Assembly: GCF_050436995.1 (NCBI RefSeq)
Contig: NC_134767.1
Span: 8,990,001-9,054,000, forward strand
DNA from: Anticarsia gemmatalis
Lineage: Eukaryota; Arthropoda; Insecta; Lepidoptera; Erebidae
DNA length: 64,000 bases
Reading direction: 5' to 3'
Under the pieces are notes generated by a model, which did not search any database, was not told the DNA's origin, and worked only from the letters and a program-made list of their open reading frames with translations. Positions 51,927 to 63,590 of the stretch are shown in pieces. Each line of letters opens with the position of its first letter. Within the stretch, counting starts at the first letter, position 1. The translations under genes were made by a program, and so were the position numbers.

Positions 51927-52187
51927 AAAATACGTAGGTAACTTTATTATATTACTTGGAAGCTAAGCAAACGTTGTCATGTCCGAAATATCTCGTGTAA
52001 CTTATATGGTGGCATACCGACTATATGCGCACGAACAAAACGTAGTAAACGAATGAGCGGCGCGTGCGATGTACTTAGTTCTTAGCACTTCACTATACGA
52101 ATTCACGGAGAGTGGTCCTCGTCTACTACACGCCTTTACAATGCTTATTTAAATATAGTCTGTATATTTTTTTTATTATGTTAAATG

Positions 52188-52385
52188 CCAAGTTCCGCAC
52201 TAAGAATTGCTCTTGTGTCGCGGGGACTTTTACAAACATACAAACAACGGACACAAAGTGCAACCAGACCCGAAACAATAATAATTGTTCGCTTCCAACA
52301 ATTATTTGTGTGTATAATAACTGTTGGAAACGAACCCACGACCTCACAATGCTTGACAATCTTAACCACTGCACGACGGAGACAG
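52188..52385 (-). mobile_element. tRNA-derived SINE (HaSE1-like), inverted
   Basis: CACTAAGAATTGCTCTTGTG, CAAACATACAAACAACGGAC and GACCCGAAACAATAATAATT match 15132-15345 inverted. The right end has the B-box complement GAACCCACGACC and the A-box complement CCACTGCACGACGGAGACAG. Confidence 0.83.
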
Positions 52386-53112
52386 TGTCATCTATTTTGC
52401 TAATTTTAGGTTCAATTGTGATTTTAAACTATCCAGGAAAATATACCCACGTTCGATTGACCCCATTCTTCTTATAGATACAATACGTCAGAGTGTAATG
52501 TAACAAATCTCACATAACGTGTGTCTTCGCTGTCTCAGAGGTCACATAATAAATATATAAGAGTTGGATTCACGACATGTTCCGCGCTGCACCAAGCCAA
52601 ATAGAATTTTTGGTAATATTTATATAGAGATGTTTATACCACTCCTTAGTTTTGACTTGATCTTTCTCATAATTATTTTTTATAGTAAGAAAGCTAGTAT
52701 GCATATAATATGAATATGCTAATATGACAGACTAGACAAACTTAACGTATAAAAATCTGCTTATAAATATAGCTAATAATAACTACAACTTGATTTGTTT
52801 AAAATGATTAGACAATTCAACTCGTAGTAATTACGGTACATATGATATACAATTTGTTGTAAAATTTAATCCTTCATATTTTATTTGTAACTTAATTAAT
52901 TTCTATACATAATTAAAGTTTAGTGTCTAACATAAAATGGAAACCTTGAACACGTATTATTTTGAAATATTTGTATTATATTTCACCTTGATTCTTACAC
53001 GAGTTATTGATACCTGGCACGTGTAGAAGAAGGACAAAGATAGTATTTTTTGACGGAAAATATAGTCATTTAGGATTAGAGTTATTTGAAAAGACAACCT
53101 TTTTTATTATTA
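52386..53112. other. Intergenic sequence, nothing recognised
   Basis: AT-rich, no feature. Confidence 0.4.
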
Positions 53113-53366
53113 TCTATACTAATATTATAAAGCTGAAGAGTTTGTTTGTTTGTTTGAACGCGCTAATCTCAGGATCTACTGGTCCGATTTGAAAAATTAT
53201 TTCAGTGTTAGATAGCCCATTTATCGAGGAAGGTTATAGGCTATATAACATCACGCTACGGCCATTAGGAGCGGAGTAGCAACAAAAAATGTTACAAAAA
53301 CGGGGAATATTATGACCCTGCATTCTCTCTTATGTGACGCAAGCGAAGTTGCGCGGGTCAGCTAGT
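53113..53366 (-). repeat. Interspersed repeat (ATTAGTATAGAT family), full copy
   Basis: Inverted copy from ATCTATACTAATATTATAAA to AAGTTGCGCGGGTCAGCTAG, colinear with 26643-26907. Confidence 0.83.
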
Positions 53367-54535
53367 TGAGAATAAAATAGGGGCTATTCTTTTTTATTAA
53401 CTTAACAAATATGTACCCAGTATAGAAATTACGCTGAAGATAGTTTCCGTAGTTTAGAATTCTAGTCTATTTACGGAAAACTAAAGAAAAGAAAAAGATG
53501 CAACAATTCATGCTTTTTTCTATAGAGGTAAGCAAAAACCAAAGCATGAATTTGCTGAAACTTCGCTGAGTAATAATATATCAATGATTTTTTTGTTATT
53601 GCCTAAAGTTGCGAAGTATGATGGTTCGGCATAGGTTTCACTCGGACATGGTCTAGTCGCAACCAGTCCATGACTAGTATCTTCTTGTTTAAAATGCATC
53701 TATACATTAATCCATGTTACATATAAGATAAAAAATCATGCAACGTGAAAACTTAAAAACTCATATGACAACTTCCAAATTCACAGAGACCAACAAAAAA
53801 AATATTATCAGCGGTATCACCAGCTCTCTCCACATACACAACGTACGGCCGATGGTTGCATTCGCAATGCGCCGTGCCATTAGATTTACCGCCGCGACTC
53901 CGACCTACATTATGTACTAAGTTATGTACCCTTCTTTATATGGAACACGATTTATTGTTTTACCACTTATTTGCTTGAATGGAGATTTTAGGCAAGACTT
54001 ATTTTTGTGTTTAAAAATTGCGATTATTTTTACAATATTTTTTGATAGGTATAGATAGAGTTTAAATTTAAGTAGAACATGGTGAGTGATTTTTAAGAAC
54101 AACCCAATAAAAAAGCTCTTTACTCGACAATATAATCCAGGACCAGTAATTTTCAACAATTTAAAGATCACACATTATACTCGAACGCCAGTAATCACTC
54201 ATCTATTTGTGAGGAACTCCGAAACTACTATGTTCACATTAATGCGCTGTACCTATAAGACTTTTTACAGGTTTTTTCTGTATTATTTTTTTCTTAGTTT
54301 TTATAAAAAAAACGGCTGGTAGTTTGACTGTACAATCAATAAAATTTTAAGTGATTGAAATATAATTTTTATTTTTGAATATGCTTACCAAAAATATAAC
54401 GTTGGGTTGCAAGACATGGGAGATCAACGTCCGCCCCTGCAAGGGATGAAACAGCCCCTAGTTAACAACCCCTAAGAACCAATACAGCAAAACAAACAAT
54501 ATCAGCACGACCATAAATCACGAGCTATTGGCCCG
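53367..54535. other. Intergenic sequence, nothing recognised
   Basis: AT-rich; short ORFs here show no domain. Confidence 0.4.
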
Positions 54536-54549
54536 ACCACATAAATCGT

Positions 54550-54611
54550 GGCTGACGTCACCGCCGCCATCTTAAAACAATGACGTCACATGAGCATTTC
54601 CAGTCACGTGC
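54550..54611. promoter_or_regulatory. Cluster of TGACGTCA, GCCGCCATCTT and CACGTG sites
   Basis: Two perfect CRE palindromes (54553-54560 and 54581-54588), with GCCGCCATCTT (a YY1/Pho-type site) between them and an E-box CACGTG at 54605. Such clusters mark promoters of broadly expressed genes. No ORF follows in the window on either side. Confidence 0.45.
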
Positions 54612-54699
54612 ACTGATCGATTGTGTAAGATGAAGAATGTGGGAATTGTTGTTTTGTTTGAGAAATACACGAAATATGCAAACTTACTATATTTTTGTC

Positions 54700-54965
54700 T
54701 GCATCTGTGGCGCAGTAGTGTAGCCGGATGCTGATTATGAAGTCTAGAATTCGAATCCCGGGTCGGTGAAGTATTATTCTGGTCTGATCTAATTGATATT
54801 AGAATATTTCTAAGTGGCAGTGGCGTGATATTGTAGGAATGGATTTGAAGAATATTTAATCTTTAATATTTCTGAGAGGCAAAATTCGTCTAAATCCGCT
54901 CAGTAGTTTTGGCATGAAGGAGAAACAAACAAACAACTCTATTCACAAACTTTCGCATCCATTAT
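54700..54965 (+). mobile_element. tRNA-derived SINE
   Basis: GTCTGCATCTGTGGCGCAGT (A-box) and GAATTCGAATCCCGGGTCGG (B-box). The body ends in CATGAAGGAGAAACAAACAA and TTTCGCATCCATTATATAAA. Confidence 0.75.
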
Positions 54966-55189
54966 ATAAAACCCTGGTTTCACTACTTCTTAATATCTTA
55001 CATATAGCTTATCAGATAGAATTAGGACCGTAGTTTTCATTCTTGGACTGTTAACTTATTTAGCAGATAAGTTATCTAAGACTTTAATATCAACCATAAA
55101 ACTGACACTAAGTATTCTTTAAATCTACACTCAAAATTTTTATCGTAACTAAAACTGCAGACAAAACCTATATAAATCTATCTACGATT

Positions 55190-55245
55190 CCGTAGCATTG
55201 CTACGAGATGCTACGAATACGCTACGAAAGTTCTACGAAACTACT
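55190..55245. repeat. GCTACGA short tandem-like repeat
   Basis: CGTAGCATTGCTACGAGATG, then GCTACGAATACGCTACGAAA and TTCTACGAAACTAC: about five irregular copies of a CTACGA word. Confidence 0.6.
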
Positions 55246-55797
55246 TATTCATTACTCTGAACTTTCGCGTGAGGTTTTAATAGAGAATTAAAACTTAAAC
55301 TGAACGTAACACCTTCCTCGTAAAATGCACTTGGAAACTTATCTATCTATACTGATATGAGTAGTAAAAGAGCTGAAAAGTTTGTACGGGATAATCTCTG
55401 AAAGTACTTGTTGTATTTGAAAAAAATATTTTTGAGTATTCCCACTCATTAGAAAGCTGAATTCTGAAATGTATGAAAATTTTTTTTTATTGCAAACGCT
55501 TATTTTAGTACGAAAAGCATTTAAATTTATTTATTATATACAGTGTAAAGAAACCGGAGGTGTGGGCGGAGGTGTTTGAAATACATCCAAGTTTGTGATA
55601 GGAGACAACCCTTATGCCATATACCAAGCACATCACCAGACTGCAGGCAAGCATGTACTTATATAGATAAGAAAATTCACATAGCACTTTGATGGATTCA
55701 GGAATTGAACCCAAGGCCTCGTGATAGCAGATGTATACAAACCGCCTAGTTATTAAAATAATCATTGGTCTAGATTTGAAAATCCGCCACTTGCATT
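55246..55797. other. Intergenic sequence, mostly featureless
   Basis: A tRNA-like remnant (GAATTGAACCCAAGGCCTCG near 55691) is the only feature seen. Confidence 0.4.
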
Positions 55798-56010
55798 CGT
55801 ATGGCAACCTAGTGTCAAACTTGTTCAAGCCGCCTAAAGGCCTTTGACATGGCTTAACGACTGTTATCTTAATTGACAACAACCGGGACCGACTTTTTAC
55901 GTGCCATCCGAAACTATGAAAAAAATAAACACTATGCGGTCACCCATCTATGGAATGACTGCGCCAAGGTTTACCGACCGGCGAGTGCCACTGGCTATGG
56001 ATGCCAACTG
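55798..56010 (-). mobile_element. 5S rRNA-derived SINE, inverted, rearranged
   Basis: CAACCTAGTGTCAAACTTGT, CCTTTGACATGGCTTAACGA and ATGCGGTCACCCATCTATGG are in order. The part between the body and the head carries an AAAAAAATAAACA insertion, and the head lacks the TTAAGCAACC block. Confidence 0.8.
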
Positions 56011-56264
56011 GCTTTTCTTACTGTTACGATATAATAACATGAATTTAATTAATTATCTCTATATAGTTAAATCAATATATTCCCAAGTTGCTGACACGTT
56101 GACGTTACTTAGTTGGAAACTTGTTAGGTTATTAATCAACCAGGCGTCGAACTTGAGACAATCGATACGAGGAAAGAACAGGGATTGTTTGTTGACAATA
56201 TTGAACATATATCACGGATACAGCGTTAGATATAACAAATGAAAAAGTTAGAGTAACTCTTTTT

Positions 56265-56440
56265 AGGGTTCCGTGCCCAAAGGGTAAAACGGGACCCTAT
56301 ACTAAGGCTCCGATATCTGTCTGTCTGTCTGTCTCCAGGCTGTACCTCGTAAATCGTGATAGCTAGAAAGCTGAAATTTGCCCAAATGATGTATTTCCTT
56401 TACCGCTATAACAACAAATACTAAAAATTAAGGGGGGACA
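56265..56440 (+). repeat. Interspersed repeat with CTGTCTGT tract, copy 2
   Basis: Forward copy of the family at 1-225: GGGTTCCGTGCCCAAAGGG, a CTGT tract, the AGCTAGAAAGCTGAAATTTG core and an end rich in A and G. Outside the shared segment the flanks differ. Confidence 0.75.
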
Positions 56441-56576
56441 ATAAAAGTGTTTTTTCCTATTTTTACGCTCAATATTAATTTCCTATTATAGATGATGATG
56501 ATGAACCTGCCGCACTTGGCTATTTTTTTCTCATAACGTCTAAACCATTTTAATTACATTCAGAAAAATTATAGGT

Positions 56577-56700
56577 ATTAGGTAGGTAGGCGGTCGGTAG
56601 TGTCTGTGATTGCCGTGCAAAAGCTCGGGTTCGAATCCCGGATCGAGCAAAAATAAGTACTCAACAATAAGTTGAGCAAACTGACCTGAAGAGAAAGATT
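56577..56700 (+). mobile_element. tRNA-derived SINE head
   Basis: GTAGGCGGTCGGTAGTGTCT (A-box) and CTCGGGTTCGAATCCCGGAT (B-box), then an ATAAGTACTCAACAATAAGT body. Confidence 0.7.
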
Positions 56701-56744
56701 GATGTACCTCTCTGAATTTTTTTACAAACATACAAACAACAGCC

Positions 56745-56815
56745 CAACATGCAACTATATCTAAATTAACAAATGGTTCAAAGTGACAATCTTAACCACT
56801 GCGCCAGAGTCGCTA
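56745..56815 (-). mobile_element. tRNA-derived SINE head, degraded
   Basis: CTTAACCACTGCGCCAGAGT is the A-box complement; the B-box is degraded. Confidence 0.5.
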
Positions 56816-57034
56816 GCACTAATTTAGAGTAATTTGAATGAAGACGCCGCTCGGATCTTTAGTGTAAAAGCAAAATCTGATCTAAGGAAGCCTTCAGCTT
56901 GAGGAACACCCCCCGTATTCATTTATACAGAGTAAGGAATAAATACAGAGAGATCTTGGAAAATGTTGTTCAGAAACTACAAAAGAAATTTACGAATTTT
57001 CTAAAAAAAACGGCTTACTGGTTTTTTTAAATGA

Positions 57035-57181
57035 CTAGCTGACTCGCGCAACTTCGCTTGCGTCACATAAGAGATAATGGGTCATTATTTCTTATATGAC
57101 GCAAGCGATTCGCGATTTGAGATTAGCGCTTTCAAACAAACAAACAAACAAACTCTTCAGCTTTATAATATTAGTATAGAT
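57035..57181 (+). repeat. Interspersed repeat (ATTAGTATAGAT family), internally deleted
   Basis: CTAGCTGACTCGCGCAACTT at the start and CTTCAGCTTTATAATATTAG at the end are kept. The middle is deleted, and a second ATGACGCAAGCG piece lies inverted inside. Confidence 0.78.
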
Positions 57182-60089
57182 TACTTATATTCTTACCCTC
57201 TTATTAATAAACACACTATAAACCTATTTTAGTTAAAGAAAACTACTAAAATATGTTTTCTCTTTTTGCATTAAATATAGCTTAGTTTTTAGTTCGAAAT
57301 AATTAATAACATTTTGATGTCGTCTCCTCTGCTATTTGCAAGAGATACCATTGGCCCATTCCCTGTATTTTAAGTGTTTTTAATGACAAGATGTATGGAT
57401 GTGAATGAAGTAAGAGAAGTGTATAAGAATCGTACCAAGAAGTGTTTCTAGTCTCTGCCTACCCCGATGAGTAAAAGGCGTGATTTTATGTATGTGAGTA
57501 TATAGTATTCAAAGTGCAGACGAAGATAGAGTGTAAACCAATTTTCCTCTTTAAAATTATCCTGAAGTCTCTGTCACCCCCTACTCTGTAAGCTTTCACA
57601 TTTTAAAGTGAAAAGGTAGGGTCTTTGTGTTGTAAAGCGGCGCGCGTTCAATGGAGCCGTCTCACTTTTATATTTATTGTATTATAATATTTTATAACAA
57701 TGCGACTCCACCCCGCTGTGTGCTGTGTCGCTGCATGTGTGGATTAATGCTTTTGTTCATTAAGCCTTAGATTTGGGATGTTTCTTTGTTTAATGGAGGT
57801 TTTTGTATGTATTTTTTAGAAATTGTACTAATGATGACTTTTTTGTGAAAGGTTTGCATATATCTTGGTAACTTGCAATGATAACAATTTTAACGAACGA
57901 AATTTACGATCCTTTATTTTTTATTCCAATATAGCCGATGCCAATTTTGTATTATGTGTACTCGTAATAGTTTAAAGCTAGGAATGATAAGTTTTATGAA
58001 GCGATTGGTAATTGTATCCATTATGACGCTACTACATACTATGGTCCATTATAGGTTATTCTATGTGTTCATCATAGGTTATTATACATCATAATATCAA
58101 ATGATAAGGCCTGTCACCAACTTTTAAATAACTTTGTTTGCCATCTTACAACAATAACATGTTAATGTAGATGGAAACTACCAAACTTATATGATGGAAA
58201 TTACCTTACGAAGTAAAAAGTTTATACAGCAATCCTTGGACTGGCCATATGGAACCTTACTTAACTTGCTAGTGATACTATAACTATAATTTGAGACATG
58301 TAAATGCAAAACCGTATGTTAAAAACAAATGGTTATAGAAAAACCACTGAATATTTGAACAAGAAGTCTTCCACGAAATGTTCTAAGACATATATCCGAA
58401 AACCTTTGTTCTTACATTTGATCAGAAAACATGCCTACAAAATTAAATATACCTTCAAAAAACCACAAACGTAACCAAACACTCTAAGCTTCATAAGCGA
58501 TACAAAAGTAAAAATAAAATCAACATTGCGAGCCCAAAATTTCCCGTAGGATTTTTAATATAAAAGGCAAAAGGCACTGGATGAATTTTGAAGCAGGTTG
58601 CATGGAAATCTGCGAAGTGGGTTTTGTGTATCCCATGAAATATTCACGGGCCGACCGACGCCGGGGGGCGAAATGAGTGTTATGGTATTGTTAGCTGAAG
58701 CCTGCGCTTTCATTATCGGCGCACTTCAATTGCTTGGGACAAAGAAGTTGTTTATTATATTTTTGATTAGATTTTAGTATTGGGCATATTTTGAGACAAA
58801 GATATTTGAAATTTGCTGCTGCTAAAACTGCAAAAATGTTTTAGTTAGACCTCTCAAAAAGGTTTATTTAGTCAATAGAGCATAATATATACTTTAATGG
58901 ATATTTACACATTTTAAACATATCTTAAGTACACAATTCTCCTTCATCGTATAGTTCTGCAGGAAAGTTAGATAGCACTAAATAACAAAAAGGAGTTAGT
59001 ACTCAAATTTTGTTGATATTATAGGTATTTTTAGCAGTGTTTTTTTGTTATAATGAAAAACTTTTCACTGAAAAAGATTTTTTTTCTGTCTGGTTCTGAT
59101 TTTTGTTCTACCCAGACAGTGAAAAACTGTCACTTCAGAAGATAAAGTACCTAATTCATCACATCCTCAAACTACTTACGCCCTTTTTCAACAGTATAAC
59201 ACACAATAACTTCAATCGGTTCTACAATTCAGTTGCAATCTTACTAGCAACTACAAGTTATAACGTTCTGTATATGATGTTTGTTTACCAACTAGAATAT
59301 GTAAGCAGTTGCTACGTTTGAACATCTCGGAGTTTCAATGCTAAGGAATATCAGATGTCTAAGCCAGTTCATGTTATAGGGTTTAGGCTGGAGTAAGGTT
59401 TTGTTCTTGGCTGATGTAAATGTTTATTTTGAGAGTGTTTGTTATCTTGTTTACCTTTAGCCTTGTAAGTTTAAACATTTTTTTATTTTAAGTTATGCTC
59501 TTACGCTAATCCTCGACGGTATAAATCAAAAGGTATTTCTAACATATTAGCTTTATAAATGAAAGCTAATATTTTCTAATCAATAGTACCGACTAAAGAT
59601 AATAACACTACTGTACGTTTGATTGCATTTAAAAACAGTCAATTTAAATTGCATTTAGAAATGGTAGAAATAGCTTTAAAATGTCGTTTTACCTTGTTAT
59701 TATTGAAGTCATAGCTGATTGGTCAATTTAGTTTTTGACCTATGTAGTCGAAAATTTGAACACAAGGCAATACACTTAAGAATATTCGAAACTTTGCGAT
59801 TATTAAGACGCTACCGCGAAGATAGATAAAGGGAATTTTACACTATAAGTATGGAACGCTAAAAAGACTTAAAGTAGTCTCTTACGTAGACTAGTATATA
59901 ACAAGAACAATAGTTCATAACTCTAGTGTATCGTTAATTCAGTTAATGGACGTCCACATGCCAGATGTTGTGGCTCTAAATAATTAACTAACACACACCG
60001 GTCTAGACTGTTATAGCTCTATTAGTTGCCAGTCTATAAGTTCTTAAGTCTATGTTATTAGTTTCCACGTTGGTTTTTAATGTTATTTT
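57182..60089. other. Intergenic stretch with GC patches
   Basis: No gene is seen, and apart from the repeat at 57400 no element. Two patches stand out from the AT-rich background: about 57630-57780 (GTAAAGCGGCGCGCGTTCAA; a tract with TGTGCTGTGTCGCTGCATGT) and about 58590-58745 (GGGCCGACCGACGCCGGGG). They could be conserved non-coding elements. Confidence 0.35.
57400..57500 (+). repeat. Interspersed repeat (CACGCCTTTT / TACCCC family), copy 2
   Basis: Holds AATCGTACCAAGAAG, GTCTCTGCCTACCCCGATGA and AAAGGCGTGATTTTATGTAT, a composite often seen in moth non-coding DNA and related to 14535-14635. Confidence 0.6.
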
Positions 60090-60250
60090 TTAAAGTTGGG
60101 TTCGATTTCAATACGGACCAATTGTTTGTGTGATTCACAAATAATTGTTTCGGGTCTGGTCGTGCTTTGTGTCTGTTGTTTGTATGTTTGTTAAAGTCCC
60201 CGCGAACAAGAGCAATTCTTAATGTGGGAATTGTCTTTATAGGTGAAAAC
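60090..60250 (+). mobile_element. tRNA-derived SINE (HaSE1-like), head degraded
   Basis: A GGGTTCGATTTC B-box remnant, then CACAAATAATTGTTTCGGGT, TTGTTTGTATGTTTGTTAAA and AAGAGCAATTCTTAATGTGG, colinear with 15132-15345. Confidence 0.8.
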
Positions 60251-60377
60251 TGCGTATCGGTGGTCAAAAAGTCGTTTTCAAGGTGGTTCGACTCCCATAC
60301 TATACATATGTTAATTTTATCTATAAATAACTGTTTTGAAGAGGTATTTTTTAAGTGATGTATGTATTTTTGTAAAT

Positions 60378-60455
60378 GATGGTAGGATTAGACCTAAATT
60401 TCACCACGCAGGCCAAGTGCGGGTTGGGGACTTTTGGCATGCCCTCAAGAAATAC
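60378..60455 (-). mobile_element. SINE tail fragment
   Basis: TTCACCACGCAGGCCAAGTG and GGGTTGGGGACTTTTGGCAT, inverted tail of the TAGCCGAGTGGT SINE. Confidence 0.75.
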
Positions 60456-61084
60456 TTTGTCGAAATTATCGTTTAAGTTCTGTCAACACGTAAGTCATTT
60501 TTAGCAACTTTTCAGGAGAGACAATTTTCAATTTCGTCTTTCGATTCTCTAGCCAATAACATCAAAATATCAAAACTGCCAAAAATTGGCTAACGTGGTG
60601 ATATAACTTAAACGACGATAAGCAGTTCAAATTTTTGATTTATCATCAATACAATTTACGCAATCCAAAAATCATTGATTCACACAAATTCAACCCATAC
60701 ATCCTAACAATAGTGTTGTAAAATAAACAGTCGATAATAATTCGTTGAGAACGCAGCACTGGCGTTAAATCCGGCGCGTACAACTGAATATTTTATAGAG
60801 ACGTGACGTGCTACGGCCTTGCACCGTAAATTATGGAATAGTGTTGTGCCCAACCGGCTTTTTATCGATAATACCGGTATGAATATTTAAATTTGTTTCC
60901 GTTTATAACAGACTAACTGTCGTTTTGACAAGCCTTTCAGTGTATTTTTGTTTGGATTGAATTTGTATGAGTTATGTGATTACGTTTCATATTTATTTTC
61001 GAAATGCTAATTTAATACATAATAGAGTTATTTCTATCTAGAATTAAAACTTTAAGGATTCAGAGGTCAAGACATGTTAAAACT
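60456..61084. other. Intergenic sequence, nothing recognised
   Basis: AT-rich except GGCGCGTACAACTGAAT near 60773; no gene. Confidence 0.4.
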
Positions 61085-61250
61085 ATCCAAATTCTTAAAT
61101 AGTGGATACGACTTTTAATCTTAAGGCTTCTGGTTCGATTCCCGGGTCAGTGCTATATGTTATTTCTACTTTGTAGTGGAAATATCTCATTAGTAGCCCG
61201 ATTTGCTCGGTACATGGCATGAGGCTCGTTCCCTTATAAAACGGTTTTCC
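61085..61250 (+). mobile_element. tRNA-derived SINE, degraded head
   Basis: TCTGGTTCGATTCCCGGGTC is a B-box. The body continues with TGGAAATATCTCATTAGTAG; the A-box is not recognisable. Confidence 0.55.
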
Positions 61251-61311
61251 TTACTATCATTGCAATGGGTAAAACGCGGGCGTTTTTCCAACACCTCTGC
61301 CTACACCTTAA

Positions 61312-61475
61312 TATCATAATATTACGGGTCTCAAACGTGAGTGGAAGTTAAAAGTTAGGATATCTTATTTGTTTAACCGACGTTTATCGAATTGCATCGA
61401 CCATGGTCACGGGCTGTACCTCCCGTAAATAAGGTCTCCCGTTAATGACCCGTTACATTATAATATTATGTGTAC
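61312..61475 (+). repeat. Interspersed repeat (CGACGTTTCGATCG family), copy 3
   Basis: Starts ATATTACGGGTCTCAAACG, has TATCTTATTTGTTTAACCGA and CGTTTATCG, and ends in ATGACCCGTTACATTATAAT. The left and right ends are inverted versions of each other (ATTATAATG...CGGGTC). Confidence 0.6.
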
Positions 61476-61510
61476 AAGCTGCGAGAGTTGAAAATCATTA
61501 ATCCATACTA

Positions 61511-61705
61511 TCCATACTAACATTATAAATGCGAAAGTAGCTCTGTCTGTCTGTTATTCACGCCTGAACTACTGAACCAATTTGCATGAAATTTGGTATG
61601 GAGATATTTTGACACCCGAGAAAAGACATAGGCTACTTTTTACTCCGGAAAAATGACACATTCCCATAGGAAAATGGCGGACGAAATCGCGGGTAAAAGC
61701 TAGTT
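61511..61705 (-). repeat. Interspersed repeat related to 26125, inverted
   Basis: TACTAACATTATAAATGCGA, CTGTCTGTCTG, ACTGAACCAATTTGCATGAA and CGCGGGTAAAAGCTAG give the second subfamily seen at 26125-26385. Confidence 0.78.
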
Positions 61706-62095
61706 CAATATATTTTTAGTAAAAACACATGAAAATGTTCAAAAACTGTAACACAACATGAAACTAAGTTGAATGTAAACTTGTTCAGAGCCCCGGGCGA
61801 AGGCTTCTACACTATCGCGCTTGTTAGCAACTGCACACCTAATTGGAGATAACATGTTCGATGCTTGTTTGATGTTATTTGTAATAATACGAGTTTGAAT
61901 GTTTATATTTAACTAGTATTAGCATGCAGTTTTGCCTGCATGAACATTTTTTTGATAGAATATCCGATCCTCTGTCTTTTCTCAGGAGATTACCTATCTG
62001 GCTATTATATTTTATTTTAATTCAGCTTTTTAGCCTTGAAACAATTTATACGGGTTAGAGGATTTTTGGCAGATGTAAAGGTTGGTATCTCCTAC

Positions 62096-62215
62096 CTCAT
62101 TACGGAAGGAGACCTTTGCCCAGCAGTGGGACAGTAATGAGTTACCTTATTTATTTATTTTTATTTTTTTATCTAGCCTATTTCTGTGTTCCACTGCTGA
62201 GCAAAGGCCTCTCCC
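62096..62215 (+). mobile_element. SINE tail fragment with a partial inverted second piece
   Basis: CCTCATTACGGAAGGAGACC and TTTGCCCAGCAGTGGGACAG form the tail. An inverted GTTCCACTGCTGAGCAAAGG piece follows near 62189. Confidence 0.7.
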
Positions 62216-63135
62216 CTAGACTATTTATTATTATTATAATATTTATTATAAGTGCAAAATTTGCTGTAGTGCCAGCTACGTAAAATAAACAGACCATTGT
62301 CTATTTTCGTTTACGCACTAGCGGGCAATTAAGAAGAACGGGATGAGAACATTATACATTACTTTAAGGACTTTACATTCTGAACTGTTTAACACTGAGA
62401 GTTTCAGTCAAAAAATGTTGTAAAAGGCATACCACGCTTATAATATGCTAATATCACCCAAACATACCTGCACTCTTTACTATCGTCCACGCGACAACCA
62501 GCCACTATTTTAGCTATTTTACCCGCAAATACAATACAGAAACACCCACTACAATACAAAATACATATAAGCCATCCAAAAAGCAGCACTTGAAAGTTTT
62601 CCGCAATGTTCTATCGCATTACGAGAGTAACGTAGATTCTTTGTGCTGACGAAACATGTCGCCTAGAAATTCTTAGTATTTCGTCGTGCAACCAAGAATC
62701 CGAGACTTATGTACAATTTTGGTGGATGGAATATTCTTTTGCTGATCTTTTTGTTCGGTACTATAGGTAGTCTCTTTTGAGTGTTAGATAAGCTTTTGGT
62801 TTGCCAAATTGATCTAATATGGGGGGATTTAGCATGTAATTACTGTTTTATACGACAAGTCTATAGTGAATGATAGTTTGGCACTCGGGAGTATTAACAT
62901 ACTTTTTTTACAACCGTATGATCAATTTGCGAATAAATAATAAGAATTATTCAGACTGTAATTATAGTTGAACAAAGTAAGCATCTCTTACTATACTTAC
63001 AATGGGTTTAATAGGTATTAGAATGCAATGTTAGATGCCAAGTAATGGGGTCAAGCCTGTTTGCCTTCAAGAACTACCATTACGCAATAGACATATTCTT
63101 TTAACTTACTTTGATGTGTCTGTAAAGAATATTGA
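62216..63135. other. Intergenic sequence, nothing recognised
   Basis: AT-rich; short ORFs have no domain. Confidence 0.4.
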
Positions 63136-63195
63136 CTGCCTCCGTGGCGCAGTGGTATTGGCGTGGTGACTTAAACCACTGCACCAAGGAGGCAG
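63136..63195. repeat. Inverted pair of tRNA-SINE heads
   Basis: CTGCCTCCGTGGCGCAGTGG (63136-63155) faces CCACTGCACCAAGGAGGCAG (63176-63195), its complement with three mismatches. Both are the A-box head of the HaSE1-like SINE. Confidence 0.75.
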
Positions 63196-63271
63196 GCGAA
63201 CTTATATCACTCGGCTATCACTGAATAGATATAATGTATTTAAATTTTACATAGTACCTTAAACATAAGGA

Positions 63272-63590
63272 GCAGTGGTAGCCGAGTGTTATAAGTTGAC
63301 ACCTCCCACGCAAGTGGTCGCAGGTTCGAATCCGAAGCAACACACCAATGACTTTTCAAAGTTATGTGTGTATTAGAAATAATTATCGCATGCTCCAACG
63401 GTGAAGGAAAACATCGTGAGGAAACCTTGCATGCCTAAAATTTGTTTAATACATTTATTGAAGGCATGCAAAGTCCCCAACCCGCACTTGGCCAGCGTGG
63501 TGGACTCAAGGCCTAACCCCTCCCACAATACGGGGGGAAACCTTGCCCAGCAGTGGGATATTAATGGGTTAATTATTATTATATTAAACA
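63272..63590 (+). mobile_element. tRNA-derived SINE (TAGCCGAGTGGT family), full length
   Basis: GCAGTGGTAGCCGAGTGTTA (A-box), GTCGCAGGTTCGAATCCGAA (B-box), the GTGAAGGAAAACATCGTGAG body and CATGCAAAGTCCCCAACCCG. The tail is CCAGCAGTGGGATATTAATG and a TTATTATTATA end. The best copy of its family in the window. Confidence 0.88.

Noticed and set aside
52112..52477. 121-codon ORF and overlapping antisense ORFs
   Set aside because: They are readings of the inverted tRNA-derived SINE at 52188-52385.
55901..56242. 113-codon plus-strand ORF
   Set aside because: It starts in an inverted 5S-SINE and continues into unrelated AT-rich sequence, with no domain.
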